Assembly (NCBI RefSeq): GCF_042186555.1
Contig: NC_133332.1
Location: 121,513,375-121,577,374, forward strand
Length of the DNA stretch: 64,000 bases
Direction: 5' to 3'
Source of the DNA: Aquarana catesbeiana
Lineage: Eukaryota > Chordata > Amphibia > Anura > Ranidae
Shown: positions 21,417 to 32,364 of the stretch, in pieces
How the letters are laid out: each line of letters opens with the position of its first letter
Position numbering within the stretch: the stretch's first letter is position 1
Position numbers and translations under genes: made by a program
The notes under the pieces: model-generated
The model's database searches: none
The model's input: only the letters and a program-made list of their open reading frames with translations
What the model was told of the DNA's origin: nothing

Positions 21417-21833
21417 GACCATTTTAGTAACTTCCCATTGTACCCCGTGTACATTTTGGTATTTATTGTACAGTTTTACTATATGTTTTTCTTTTTTTTT
21501 TTCAAAGCACGAGTGAATATGAGGCGTTTCTTCTTTTCTTAAGCATTTTGATTTTTCCACATATATACTGTCTTCCCTGTTATTATCACTTCATAAAGTA
21601 TGTTACTCCTCTTTCTCTCTCTCCCACTCAGCCCTCCCTTTTCTAGTTCACATTCAAACATCTTTTATTCTTCACAAAAAGTTTAAAAAATGGTTACATT
21701 ATTATATTGTATTTCTTCTGCTGCTACACATATGAACATATTTAACATCAAAGCAACATTTAAAATAGAAAATGAACAAGTAATTTGCAGTCATGTTCTT
21801 GCAATATCTTATTTCATGTGTAGTAATGTGCGT
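21417..21833. other. No recognised feature
   Basis: AT-rich spacer between two MITEs with no coding evidence. Confidence 0.45.
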
Positions 21834-21836
21834 TAA

Positions 21837-22093
21837 GGGCCGGTTCACACGGGGGCGACTTGTCAGGCGACCTAGCCGCCTGACAAGTCGCCTCCCGTTC
21901 TATACAATGGAACCGTTCTAATCGGAGCGACGCAAGTCGCTCCGACTTAGAAGAAAGGTTCCTGTACTACTTTGGGGGCGACTTGCATAGACTTCTATAC
22001 AGAAGTCGTCTTGCAAGTCGCCGCGGCAGTCGGGTGCAGGTCGCCTCGGTGAGGCGACCTGCAAGTCGTGCCGCTTCTAATGTGAACCGGCGC
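21837..22093. mobile_element. TAA-flanked MITE rich in 'gcgacttg'
   Basis: The left end GGGCCGGTTCACAC and right end 'gtgaaccggcgc' are inverted, flanked by TAA at 21834-21836 and 22094-22096. The interior is made of short inverted pieces such as 'gacttgtcaggcgac' and 'gcgacctgcaagtcg'. Harbinger-like; non-coding. Confidence 0.88.
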
Positions 22094-22096
22094 TAA

Positions 22097-22960
22097 GAAA
22101 AGACATTGCATGGGGAACTGGTTATTTATTTGTGTTTTATACCTATATGACTTTATCGGTGTAAAGCTGACCTTGACCTTGTTCTAGGTTAGTGTAATGA
22201 AGCTGCCCTAAAGTCAACTTCCATCTTGTCTACCGTTCATCAATTTTGCTGGCTGAAACAGTAGTGCTTAAATACCTCCAAAAGGCCTGGTAGAATAAGC
22301 CACATAAAGCAGATTGTACCCCAAATTATTACCCTTCCACTGCCGTTTATGTGCAACACCATTTTAAAAAATCCACCGTGTGCACAGATCTCAGTTAGGT
22401 TTTTGGGACAGGCAGGGGATCCCCGCAGTGTGTGCAGAGATGCCGCTGGTCTCTGCCAGGTCCCAAATATCTGGCAAAGTGCAGTATCCCATCTGTGCAT
22501 GCATAGCATCTGGCGGCATGAGCCCTTGGTAAAACTGGCCCCTAGGAATGTGTGAAGTAGCAATCCCAGGTGGCAAAGAGAGTATATACATAATTATTGC
22601 CTAGGCAATAAAACAGGAAGTGCTGTTTTTGTAGGGCCCCTTTAAAATTGCTGAAACGCTATATCATAACCTTATTCCCCAAAAATAATCCATACACATT
22701 CACTACTTAATGGCCCTAAATCTATTTTTCATTCAGTTGTTTATTAGTGTCTTTTTCTGACTCTTTGTAGCATCCTCTGTGCGTTCCCAAACCTCCCTCA
22801 TTCCTCCTCAGTTCAATTTGTTTGGAACAAGCAGTGCATATTAGTTGTGGTAATGTACAATGCTCTGTGTACACCAGGGACGTGCGGTGAGGTCAGTGGC
22901 TGGTGAGGCACTAGCTAGTATCAGAGGCAGATACACACAGGTTACATACACCACGATCGT
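22097..22960. other. No recognised gene; repeat debris at its right end
   Basis: No conserved frame. 'ccagggacgtgcggtgaggt' (22874-22893) resembles the end of a widespread vertebrate DNA-transposon repeat from memory, but the other end was not located. Confidence 0.35.
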
Positions 22961-23700
22961 TAGAGCGAGAGCAATAATTCTATCACTAGACCTCCTCTGT
23001 AACTCTAAACATGTAACTTGTAAAAAAATTTAAAGCGTCGCCTATGGAGATTTTTAAGTACTGAAGTTTGGCGCCATTCCACGAGTGTGAACAATTTTAA
23101 CCACTTGCCAACCAGCCACCGTCATTATACTGCGGCAGGTCGGCATGATCCCGCAAACTGTCGTAGCTATAGGTCGGCTTGTGGGATAGCAGGCGTGCCC
23201 ACTGCACAGCAGGGGTGCTGATGCTCGTGGCTGACAGTCGCGATGACCGCCGGCCACGAGCGATCACAAGCACGAGGGATAGAACACGGAAGTGTGTGTG
23301 TAAACACACAAATCGGTGTTTTATTCTGAGAGCAGTGACAGATCGTGTGTTCCTATTAGCTAGGAACCATGATCCATCGCTTCCTCTACTCAGTCCCCTC
23401 CCCCTTCAGTTAGGATCACCTCCCAGGGAACACAGTTAACCCCTTGATCGCCCCCTAATGTTAACCCCTTCACCGCCAGTGACATTTTTACAGTAATCAA
23501 TGGATTTTTATAGCATTGATCGCTGTATAAATGCCAGTGGTCCCAAAAATGTGTCAGAATTGTCCGATGTGTCCGCCATAATGTCACAGTCACAATAAAA
23601 AACGCAGATCGCCACCATTACTAGTAAAAAAAAAAAAAATAATAATAAAAATGCTATAAATCTATCCCCTATTTTGTAGATGCTATAACTTTTGCACAAA
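22961..23700. repeat. Dispersed frog repeats; first part is a reversed copy of the 15-16 kb repeat
   Basis: 22963-23090 is the reverse complement of sequence flanking MITEs A and B. It reads straight through the insertion point ('tttttaagtactg'), so it serves as an empty site. From 23098 ('ttaaccacttgccaaccagc') a second repeat begins that runs to about 23700, with 'gatcgctgtataaatgccag' and 'ccattactagt'. I recognise this as a very common ranid repeat. Non-coding. Confidence 0.65.
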
Positions 23701-24252
23701 CAAACAAGAGCCCCCGCCCCAAAGCACCCCCCCATGTTGAGGGCATGTGGCCCGGTATGGTTAAGGAGGGGGGAGGCTCTCGCTCGTCCCCTCCCTTTCC
23801 TGACCTGCCAGGCTGCATGCTCAGATAAGGGTCTGGTATGGATTTTGGGGGGGACCCCACGCCGTTTTCTTTCACAATTTTTTATTGCCGGCAATTCTTT
23901 TTTTTACATTCAGTGGGCTTCCCCGCTGACAGCTGATGACTCATCGGTTGTTAACGACGTGGCGGACAGCTTCCTGACCCCCTCCTTAGCAACCAGTTAT
24001 ATACAGAGAATGTACAGCTAAAAAAACTCAAATCGCGGCAACATTGCTTAAAAAACGTGGTACTTGCGTTTTTGGATGTGGGTCCACTGAAGTCTATTAC
24101 ATACAAAACGCAGCATTTTGCGGGAAAAAAGTCCCCGACCATTTCCAAAAATGCAGTGATGTGAACGTGTTCCATAGGAACTCATGTTAAAAAAAATTCC
24201 CTGCATTTTTGTAAAATGCATCAAAAAATGCATTAGTGGGAATCGAGCCTTA
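23701..24252. repeat. Single-arm copy of the 42.7-44.1 kb foldback family plus MITE end
   Basis: 'ccccatgttgagggcatgtg', 'cctgccaggctgcatgctca' and 'tttgggggggaccccacgcc' match the right arm of the foldback at 43.8-43.95 kb. The segment ends at 'gggaatcgagcc' followed by TTA. Open frames on both strands are repeat by-products. Confidence 0.6.
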
Positions 24253-24385
24253 AACAGAAAGCTGCTCAGGTGTGAATGGGGCCTTAATGTTTAATCAGGT
24301 TTTAGGCTGTAAGAATATATGTCATGGGGTTTATGACTTGACAATTTCTCAGGGCCTAGGTTCATTTTTGTCCTCTGCTGTCATA

Positions 24386-25896
24386 CAGTGGGGCAAAAAA
24401 GTATTTAGTCAGCCACCAATTGTGCAAGTTATCCCGCTTAAAAAGATGAGAGAGGCCTGTAATTGTCATCATAGGTATACCTTAACTATGAGAGACAAAA
24501 TATGGAAACAAATCCAGACAATCACATTGTCTGATTTTTGAAAGAATTTATTTGCAAATTATGGTGGAAAATAAGTATTTGGTCGCCTACAAACAAGCAA
24601 GATTTCTGGCTCTCACAGACCTGTATCTTCTTCTTTAAGAGGCTCCTCTGTCCTCCACTCATTACCTGTATTAATGACACCTGTTTGAACTTGTTATCAG
24701 TATAAAAGACACCTGTCCACAACCTCAAACAGTCACACTCCAAACTCCACTATGGTGAAGACCAAAGAGCTTTCGAAGGACACCAGAAACAAAATTGTAG
24801 ACCTGCACCAGGCTGGGAAGACTGAATCTGCAATAGGCAACCTGCTTGGTGTGAAGAAATCAACTGTGGGAGCAATAATTAGAAAATGGAAGACATACAA
24901 GACCACTGATAATCTCCCTCGATCTGGGGCTCCACGCAAGATCTCACCCCGTGGGGTCAAAATGATCACAAGAACGGTGAGCAAAAATCACAGAACCACA
25001 AGGGGGGACCTAGTGAATGACTTGCAGAGAGCTGGGAGCAACGTAACAAAGGCTACCATTAGTAACACACTACGCCGCCAGGGACTCAGATCCTGCAGTG
25101 CCAGACGTGTCCCCCTGCTTAAGCCAGTACATGTCTGGGCCTGTCTGAGGTTTGCTAGAGAGCATTTGGATGATCCAGAAGAGGATTGGGAGAATGTCAT
25201 ATGGACAGATGAAACCAAAGTAGAACTGTTTGGTAGAAACACAACTCGTCATGTTTGGAGGAGAGAGAATACTGAGTTGCAACCAAAGAACACCATACCT
25301 ACTGTGAAGCATGGGGGTGGCAACATCATGCTTTGGGACTGTTTCTCTGCAAAGGGAACAGGATGACTAATCCGTGTACATGAAAGAATGAATGGGGCCA
25401 TGTATCGTGAGATTTTGAGTGCAAACCTCCTCCCATCAGCAAGGGCAATAAAGATGAAACATGGCTGGGTCTTTCAGAATGACAATGATCCCAAACACAC
25501 TGCCTGGGCAACGAAGGAGTGGCTTCGTAAGAATCATTTCAAGGTCCTGGAGTGGCCTAGCCAGTCCCCAGATCTCAACCCCATAGAAAACCTTTGGAGG
25601 GAGTTGAAAGTCCATGTTGCCCAGCGACAGCTCCAAAACATCACTGCTCTAGAGGAGATCTGCATGGAGGAATGGGCCAACATATCAGCAACAGTGTGTG
25701 ACAACCTTGTGAAGACTTACAGAAAACATTTGACCTCTGTCATTGCCAACAAAGGATATATAACAAAGTATTGAGATGAACTTTTGATATTGACCAAATA
25801 CTTATTTTCCACCATAATTTGCAAATAAATTCTTTCAAAATTCAGACAATGTGATTGCACAATTGGTGACTGACTAAATACTTTTTTGCCCCACTG
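24386..25896 (+). mobile_element. Tc1/mariner-type transposon, nearly intact
   Basis: The left end CAGTGGGGCAAAAAAGTATT and right end 'aatacttttttgccccactg' are inverted. TA stands at 24384-24385 and at 25899-25900; the 2-bp excess on the right probably reflects the adjoining TA/CA microsatellite. Inner parts of both ends carry 'aataagtatttggtc' and 'gaccaaatacttatt', consistent with long ends holding two binding sites. The transposase gene between them is complete apart from one stop codon. Confidence 0.92.
24752..25774 (+). pseudogene. Tc1-type transposase with a single in-frame stop
   Basis: The enzyme cuts and pastes the element at TA sites. The frame runs from 24752 to 25774, 340 codons plus stop, the usual Tc1 length. 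The N-terminal half has paired helix-turn-helix domains (about 5-55 and 65-120) with a GRPR-like linker reading 'RSGAPRK'. The catalytic triad is complete: D153 in 'WTDETK', D244 in 'FQNDNDPKH' and E279 in 'PDLNPIENLW', spaced as DD34E. The only break is TGA at 25364-25366 (codon 205), after 'FSAKGTG'; the frame is the same on both sides. A CGA-to-TGA change would explain it, since CpG transitions are frequent in vertebrates. Both ends are preserved, so the copy is young or slowly decaying. Confidence 0.93.
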
Positions 25897-25904
25897 TGTA
25901 TACA

Positions 25905-25905
<1 letters not shown>

Positions 25906-25981
<76 letters not shown>
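25906..25981. repeat. (TA)n microsatellite beside the Tc1 end
   Basis: About 38 TA dinucleotides directly next to the right TA target copy, perhaps expanded from the target itself. Confidence 0.97.
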
Positions 25982-25983
<2 letters not shown>

Positions 25984-27720
25984 AAATTTTTTTTTTAAAT
26001 TATGAAGAGATTTAACTCTAATTTCAGAACTACAAAACCTGTCTATACCCAGAAAGCCCATTTAGATGCCTTGTCATTTAGCAGATATATGTCCGCTCCA
26101 TTGCCCCAGAGCACTCGCTGCTTGTCAGCTTACATAGAGAGGATATGTGCTGGCGCAGTTCCTGGTGGAAAACCCATTTCATGGGCTTATTTAAGCAGGC
26201 ACTGGGTTGGCTTCCCTTTCCCTGAAGAAATCAAGCAATCCAAAATACAAGAGCCAGTTTAATAATCGTGCAATTCATTTATTAATGAATGTGGAAAGCA
26301 CCTTGAATCAATGACCAATCTCTGTTTGCCTAAGCAAACCAAGCTTGGATCTGGGTACCTTTTAGTGGTTAATAGAAACATAACACATTCAGTAGAACTG
26401 ACTGCAAACCACATCTACACATTTTTAAAGCTAGATGTAAATTTTTTTTTTTGGGGGGGGGTGCAGCGCCGACAAACACATAAGTTACATGTAATGGTAT
26501 GTATGCCATGCCATGCAAACTGCTGCTTCCTTCATACCACTTTCATAGCTGCTGGGTATTGCCCTGAGTGGCTGCCTAATGATGCTGCAGCTGCTGGTGT
26601 GAAGAGCTGTGCTGCTCACTTGCCCCTTCTGCCCTCTTCACCATTCAGAAACCTCATACTACTATTTCTCCAGGATGCATCGTGTTTTGTGACTGAGTGA
26701 TGGAGATCCTGTCATTCATCTGCTCCTCTATTCATAGAACTTATTGTGGGAGAATAGTAGTACAAGGTCAGAGGGCAGCAGGGAGCCGGCAAGCAGTGTA
26801 ACTTTTCACAATAGCATTGGCTGCTGTTAACCTATACAGCATTAGAAGATAGCCACTCACAGCAATATCCAGTGGCTATGAAGGTGGCATGAAAGTTTTT
26901 TGCATAAAAAGTAGCAGCCTTCAAGAGATGACATATGCACCATTACACTTAACCATAACACAGAAAAAAAAAAAACCTTCAGCTTTAACATTATTGAACT
27001 TAATGGTTGTTACAAACATTCTAAAAATTAGAATAGAGTGCAGAGAACCTGAACCCGTTGCAACCTATTAGACTTAAATTTATCAAATTAGGATCAGTTA
27101 AAGATTATTACTGAGTGTTGATTGGTAGATATAGATTACTGCATGTAATTGCTTTACTTATCATACATGTCCCAATATATACAGCACATCAATATATTGA
27201 CTTAACTTTAATGGTGCTTCATTATAGTCCTCCCTTTGGTCAGTTTGTCAGTGAGCACTTCAGACTAGTTATTTTCTGAGGAAAGGAATTCGATTGCCAC
27301 CTCAGTAACCCCAAAGGTAAGAGATAAATCATGTAATAGACGCTGTCAGAAATGGACTGTAGCTTTCAACTTAATGCAGTTACTGTATAAAGTCCACTCT
27401 AATTACAGACAGGCCTTGTGGAATCCTTTCTTAAGGGCCAGGCGCCCTAATTGTTAATGTTCTTAAAAGCTATCCCTTTAGTAGAATGAGCCTACACTGA
27501 GAGGCATAGTGTAGTTTGGAGGTGATGTACCACATTATAAATGTTGTCATTCAACTGCCTAAATTTGACACATTAATCATAATTGCTTGATAGGGAGATT
27601 TTGCTTTTTTTTCTGTGATAAGGTTACATGTGCCTTAATTTTTTTTGTCAAATTGGTTTGTTGAATTTTAACAATTAGTATACATAAGTACATATGGTGG
27701 CAGCAAAAGAAAAGATCACA
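25982..27720. other. No recognised gene or element
   Basis: About 1.7 kb of single-copy-looking sequence between two Tc1 elements, with a G run at 26452-26461 and A run near 26966-26976. Open frames such as 26311-26700 have no recognisable domains. A diverged exon could be missed here. Confidence 0.4.
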
Positions 27721-27722
27721 TA

Positions 27723-29346
27723 CAGTATCTCACAAAAGTGAGTACATCCCTCACATTTTTGTAAATATTTTATTCTATCTTTTCATGTGACAACACTGAA
27801 GAAATGACACTTTGCTACAATGTAAGGTAGTGAGTGTACAGCTTGTTTAACAGTGTAAATTTGTTGTCCCCTCAAAAAACTCAACACACCCCCATTAATG
27901 TCTAAACCGCTGGCAACAAAAGTGAGTACACCCCTAAGTGAAAATGTCCAAATTGGGCACAAAGTGTAAATATTTTGTGTGGCCACCATTCTTTTCCAGC
28001 ACTTCCTTAACCCTCTTGGGCATGGAGTTCACCAGAGCTTCACAGGTTGCCACTGGAGTCCTCGTCCACTCCTCCATGACGACGGAGCTGGTGGATGTTA
28101 GAGATCTTGCATTCCTCCACATTCCATTTGAGGATGTCCCACAGATGCTCAATAGGGTTTAGGTCTGGAGACATGCTTGGCCAGTCCATCACCTTTACAC
28201 TCAGCTTCTTTAGCAAGGCAGTGGTCATCTTGGAGGTGTGTTTGAGGTCGTTATCATGTTGAAATACCCAGTCTCTAAAGGGAGGGGACCATGCTCTGCT
28301 TCAGTATGTCACAGTACATGTTGACATTCATGGTTCCCTCAATGAACTGTAGCTCCCCAGTGCCGGCATCACTCGTGCAGCCCCAGACCATGACACTCCC
28401 ACCACAATGCTTGACTGTAGGCAAGACACACTTGTCTTTGTACTCCTCACCTGGTTGCCGCCACGCACACGTGACACCATCTGAACCAAATATGTTTATC
28501 TTGGTCTCATCAGACCACAGGACATGGTTCCAGTAATGCATGTCCTTAGTGTGCTTTTCTTCAGCAAACTGTTTGAGGGCTTTCTTGTGCATCATCTTTA
28601 GAAGAGGCTTCCTTCTGGGACGATACCCATACAGACCAATTTGATGCAGTGTGCGGCGTATGGTCTGAGCACTGTCAGGCTGACCCCCCCACCCCTTCAA
28701 CCTCTGCATCAATGCTGGCAGCACTTATATGTCTATTTCCCAAAGGCAACCTCTGGATATGACGCTGAGCACGTGCACTCAGCTTCTTTGGACGACCATT
28801 ATGAGGTTTGTTCTGAGTGGAACTTGTCCTGGTAAACTGCTGTATGGTCTTGGCCACCGTACTGCAGCTCAGTTTCAGGGTCTTGGCAATCTTCTTTTAG
28901 CCTAGGCCATCTTTATCTAGAGCAACAATTCTTTCTTTCAGATCCTCAGAGAGTTCATTGCCATGAGGTGCCATGTTGAACTTCCAGTGGCCAGTATTAG
29001 AGAGTGAGAGCGATAGCACCAAATTTAACACACCTGCTCCCCATTCACACCTGAGACCTTGTAACACTAATGAGTCACATGACACCGTGGAGTGAAAATG
29101 GCTAATTGGGCCCAATTTGAACATTTTCCCTTAGGGGTGTACTCACTTTTGTTGCCACCGGTTTAGACATTAATGACTGTGTGTTGAGTTATTTTGAGGG
29201 GACAGCAAATTTACACTATTATACAAGCTGTACACTCACTACTTTACATTGTAGAAAAGTGTCATTTCTTCAGGGTTGTCACATGAAAAGATAGAATAAA
29301 ATATTAACAAAAATGTGAGGGGTGTACTCACTTTTGTGAGATACTG
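27723..29346 (-). mobile_element. Tc1-type transposon with long IR/DR ends, decayed
   Basis: Both ends start CAGTATCTCACAAAAGTGAG, with TA at 27721-27722 and 29347-29348. The inverted ends are about 230 bp long. Each contains an inner repeat of the outer motif 'caaaagtgagtac' (near 27917 and near 29140), the IR/DR arrangement in which transposase binds two sites per end. The transposase is on the minus strand. Confidence 0.92.
27934..28974 (-). pseudogene. Tc1-type transposase, several breaks
   Basis: The start is ATG at 28974-28972 ('MAPHGNELSEDLKERIV'), the usual Tc1 beginning. The DNA-binding half is broken by TAG near 28898 and by a frame change near 28690-28720. The catalytic half keeps 'LWSDETKINIF' (first D), 'FQHDND' (second D) and 'SPDLNPIEHLW' (E). 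It is interrupted by a stop near 28275 and a frame change near 28080, after which 'SMPKRVKEVLEKNGGHTKY' gives the normal C-terminus. It is clearly older than the Tc1 copy at 24.4 kb. Confidence 0.9.
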
Positions 29347-29349
29347 TAT

Positions 29350-30099
29350 ATGGTAATAATATTGAGTTGTAGTTCCAACATAAACTAAAAGTAGTTTAAC
29401 TAAAACAATTTTAGCATGGATCTAACTACTCAAAAGATTGCGTCATACATTGTATAAGAGAGGATAAAACCAACTTAGACCAGGTTAATATAAGATGACC
29501 TCAGATAAAAAAAAGGTCTTAATTATTATCAAGAGTATAGTTTAAAAAAAAAAAAAATTACTATAGAATCTAAAATCTTATACTACATATAGGAACTATG
29601 TACAATTGGTATAATGATAACGGAGGAAATAAAAGTTCTGCTACCAGAACTATATAAAGAGTAAATTGAAAGAGGAGAGAGAGAATAGGGGGGGGAGTAG
29701 AAGAGAGAAAGAAGATAAAAGAAAAAGTAATCTTAGGTATGGGAAAAACTAGATAGGGAAGAAAGAAATGAGAGGTAGTAGGGGTCACCGGGGTAGTACA
29801 TGATAATAAACACATACCATGAATGCAGAGAATGGAAGTATAAATCGAGACTACCAAGGTCTTAGTAGGGAAGCATCAAAATTGTAAGCCAAAAAGTGAG
29901 TCACCCAGGTATTCTATATAGTCTCAAAGTTGGATATTTTATCTTGATTTATAGCCTCTTTTTTGGCATGGATCATTGCTTGTTTGACTCTATTTTTAGT
30001 TTCAGCAATTATTAAGGACGTGGATTTCCAAGCTTTGGCAATTGTTTGTTTCGCGGCTGTAGTGATCTGTAATAGGAGTTTGAATTGGCGGTAGGAGAG
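29350..30099 (-). mobile_element. 3' part of an L1/Tx1-type LINE split by the retrovirus
   Basis: The minus-strand reading continues ORF2 from the far side of the retrovirus (37364-37775). It gives 'LSYRQFKLLLQ', 'TTAAKQTIAKAWKS' and a tail ending 'NFDASLLRPW' near 29855. This parallels the C-terminus of the LINE at 54.8-58.1 kb ('LITAAKQTVAKAWKS', 'NFNDSVLLPW'). 29350-29855 would be its 3' UTR; the exact end is unclear. Confidence 0.8.
30095..30099. other. Target-site duplication GAGAG of the retrovirus (left)
   Basis: GAGAG here and at 37364-37368 flank the two LTRs. Removing the retrovirus with one copy closes the LINE frame as '..LKPATLSYRQFK..'. Confidence 0.8.
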
Positions 30100-30404
30100 T
30101 GTCTGTAAAATTCCATTCTCTCACTCAGGTTGTTTTATAGCAGTATTTGGCAAACTGCCATTGGCTAAAGCACACTGGTGACTCATTGTGCATTGTCAGC
30201 TTTATTGTCAAATCCAGCGTGTCTTTCACAAGATTTCCTATTATGGTAAACTTTTGCTAGTTCTTTAAATATTGTTGTAGGTGTTGGTCGGAACTAAGCA
30301 GATTGCATAAACAATAAGTAAGGGCCATTTTAGCTAGAAAAAGAGCATATAAGGAACAAGGCAAATGTCGATATCACCTGTAATTCTTTGCATATTTCTT
30401 ATCA
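30100..30404 (-). repeat. 3' LTR of the retrovirus, internally deleted
   Basis: 305 bp, against 423 bp for the 5' LTR; otherwise only a few substitutions differ. The missing 118 bp correspond to 36967-37085 of the other LTR, which contains the AATAAA signal. The LTRs would have been identical on arrival. Confidence 0.93.
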
Positions 30405-30415
30405 TTCCCTCCTCT
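30405..30415 (-). other. Polypurine tract
   Basis: On the minus strand AGAGGAGGGAA lies directly before the 3' LTR (which starts TGATAAG), the expected position for the plus-strand primer of a retrovirus. Confidence 0.75.
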
Positions 30416-30434
30416 GATATCTATATTTGCCTCC

Positions 30435-32363
30435 TCAATGTATTACTTCAGTGTAGGTCCATTCCACAACAGGGTTTTCAGACCTTACTTCATTGAGAGG
30501 AGTACTCGCATCATCATAGATATCTTCTTCTTGGGGAACTGTGTGGTACATTATCCTGGTCATGGCTGTCTCAATTAATCTTTGAGAGAGTCCTCGGATA
30601 CAGGGAATACAACATCCACAAATGACTAAGATGGCTAAAACCACGGCAATAGAGATCAAACATGAGGTGGCAAGTCCAGTCCATTTCCCAAACCAACCTT
30701 CAAGCCAATTTGTGAATGGATCATTAATACCCGAGTTTTCCACTTATTCATTTGATAAAGCTGTCAATCCTTCGAGGTTTCTAGTCACGGATCATCCAGG
30801 AGCTGTATTGTTAGGAATAAAGGTGCAACACATACCGCCAAACATTTTACAGACCCCTCCTCTTTCTGCTAGGACCATATCTAATGCCATCCTATTCTGC
30901 CATGCCATCAGAGAGGTAGGGGCTAATTGCTCTGCCAACCCCTTAACTGCATCCCTGGTGTAATTTACAAACCTTTGTTGGTTATAGTATATATAGTTAA
31001 TCCAGTCAACATTTTTGTTTACTGTCACCCACCAGAGAAGAGACTCAAATCCAGCTGCCACTTGGTTCCTAGCCTTAAACTCGCTCGGCTCTCCACGCGG
31101 AACCCCAATCTCATCTATGTAGATCTGGGGGTCAAACGACCCTGCAGGAGAGGTGTCCCTTCTGCTCCTTCGGTGACTCTTCTTCCAAGGGGACTCTGAC
31201 AGTAAGCGCAGAGGCATTGCCAGCTGTACCAGGGCACAATCCCCTCGGGAATTGGCTGGGATTCTCGCTCTGAGCCTCTTATCTCCGCATAACCACCAGA
31301 CGTCCGCCCTCTGGGTGTCATGCTCAACCCAGTCGTCACCCTCTTCCTTTACAATTTTGATAATCCTCCCCATGCAGTAGTCAACCGGTAAAGACCCCAA
31401 ATCTGTGCCACTCTCATTCTCCGGAAGTCCAAAACAAGTAAAGTTGCCAGGGTATGCCGTCACAGCAGGGGGTATCTGAGGTCTCTGAACCTGGGGAAAC
31501 AACAAACTTAACGTGTGACAGGGAGTGTTGGTGTCAGGTTTGTATGTTTTTTGATATAGCTTTAGCATACACCCTAAACCATCTGGATTTATATTGTTAT
31601 TTAAGGGAAGAGGCAATGTAACTAGCTGGGGTCTGGCCCCTGCACAGACCAAGCAGTTCTCTTTTTTTTTAAGGATGTTAGCAGTATAGATTAACCATTT
31701 AAGCCATTTATTCTTATCCTGGTATCCTGTTTCTAATGTTATAGCTTCTTCCACTGTGAGATTGGTGAATCTCACTGTGGGTCCTAATACCTCTACTGTA
31801 AGTCGTTCCTCATTATCTAATTCTTTCTTCTTGTTTGTCTCATTCTTTAGTTTGACTTCAAGGAAGAATTTTCCCAAAGGGTCAGTTCCTGATATCCAAG
31901 CTCCTACATGGTATAACCTCTGATCTTCTAGTTTGGGGTCCTTCAGGGAAATTAATAATATATTGCAATTCTTTGGTTCTGTACAGGGAGAGTGGGCTGC
32001 TTTAGTTATGGTTAATCTATTCTTTAAATCTCCTGCTGCTGGGATCTCATATCCCCAATCCTGGGCTGCAGTTGTCCACATGACTGAATCCCAAGTAGTA
32101 CACACGGTAGTTCCAGCCAGGTAGCACACGTATTTGTCTGCCCAGGTCAACTTGCTTGCTTCTACCTTATCTCCACAATCTGTCATCTGGCAGAAATCCA
32201 CCTGTATAGTACTGGTGGTTCCTTCAACAAAGGTGAGGTTCAATGCTCTTCCTGTCTCTTCCCAATTGATTGGTTCCACTATCCTCCCATGTCTCCTACC
32301 TCCCCGTATAGAGGCCTCTCCTAGAGTCACCAATGCTCCCACGAGGAACAAAATCCCTACCAT
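30435..32363 (-). pseudogene. env: Retroviral env, almost intact (two stops)
   Basis: Surface plus transmembrane envelope glycoprotein. One frame runs 643 codons from 32363 to 30435. Residues 1-18 are a signal peptide. The surface subunit carries many N-glycosylation sites and a CXXC (C237-C240). A furin-type site 'RRSRR' lies at 398-402. The transmembrane subunit has an immunosuppressive-domain-like segment (about 485-505) and a CX6CC (C505, C512, C513), then a membrane anchor ('LISIAVVLAILVICGCC') and a cytoplasmic tail. Breaks: TGA at 30794-30792 (after residue 523) and TAA at about 30746-30744, both between the CX6CC and the anchor, so the encoded product would lack an anchor. The arrangement after the furin site strongly recalls the percomORF env-derived gene of spiny-rayed fishes, from memory. 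Confidence 0.92.
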
Positions 32364-32364
32364 C

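Noticed and set aside
23508..24021. Overlapping ORFs of 109-128 codons on both strands
   Set aside because: They cover a dispersed frog repeat that is also present at 43.8 kb; no domain and no matching frame preserved between copies.
26311..26700. ORF of 129 codons in apparently unique sequence
   Set aside because: No recognisable motif, passes through a G run, and composition is not coding-like. An unknown exon cannot be excluded but is not supported.
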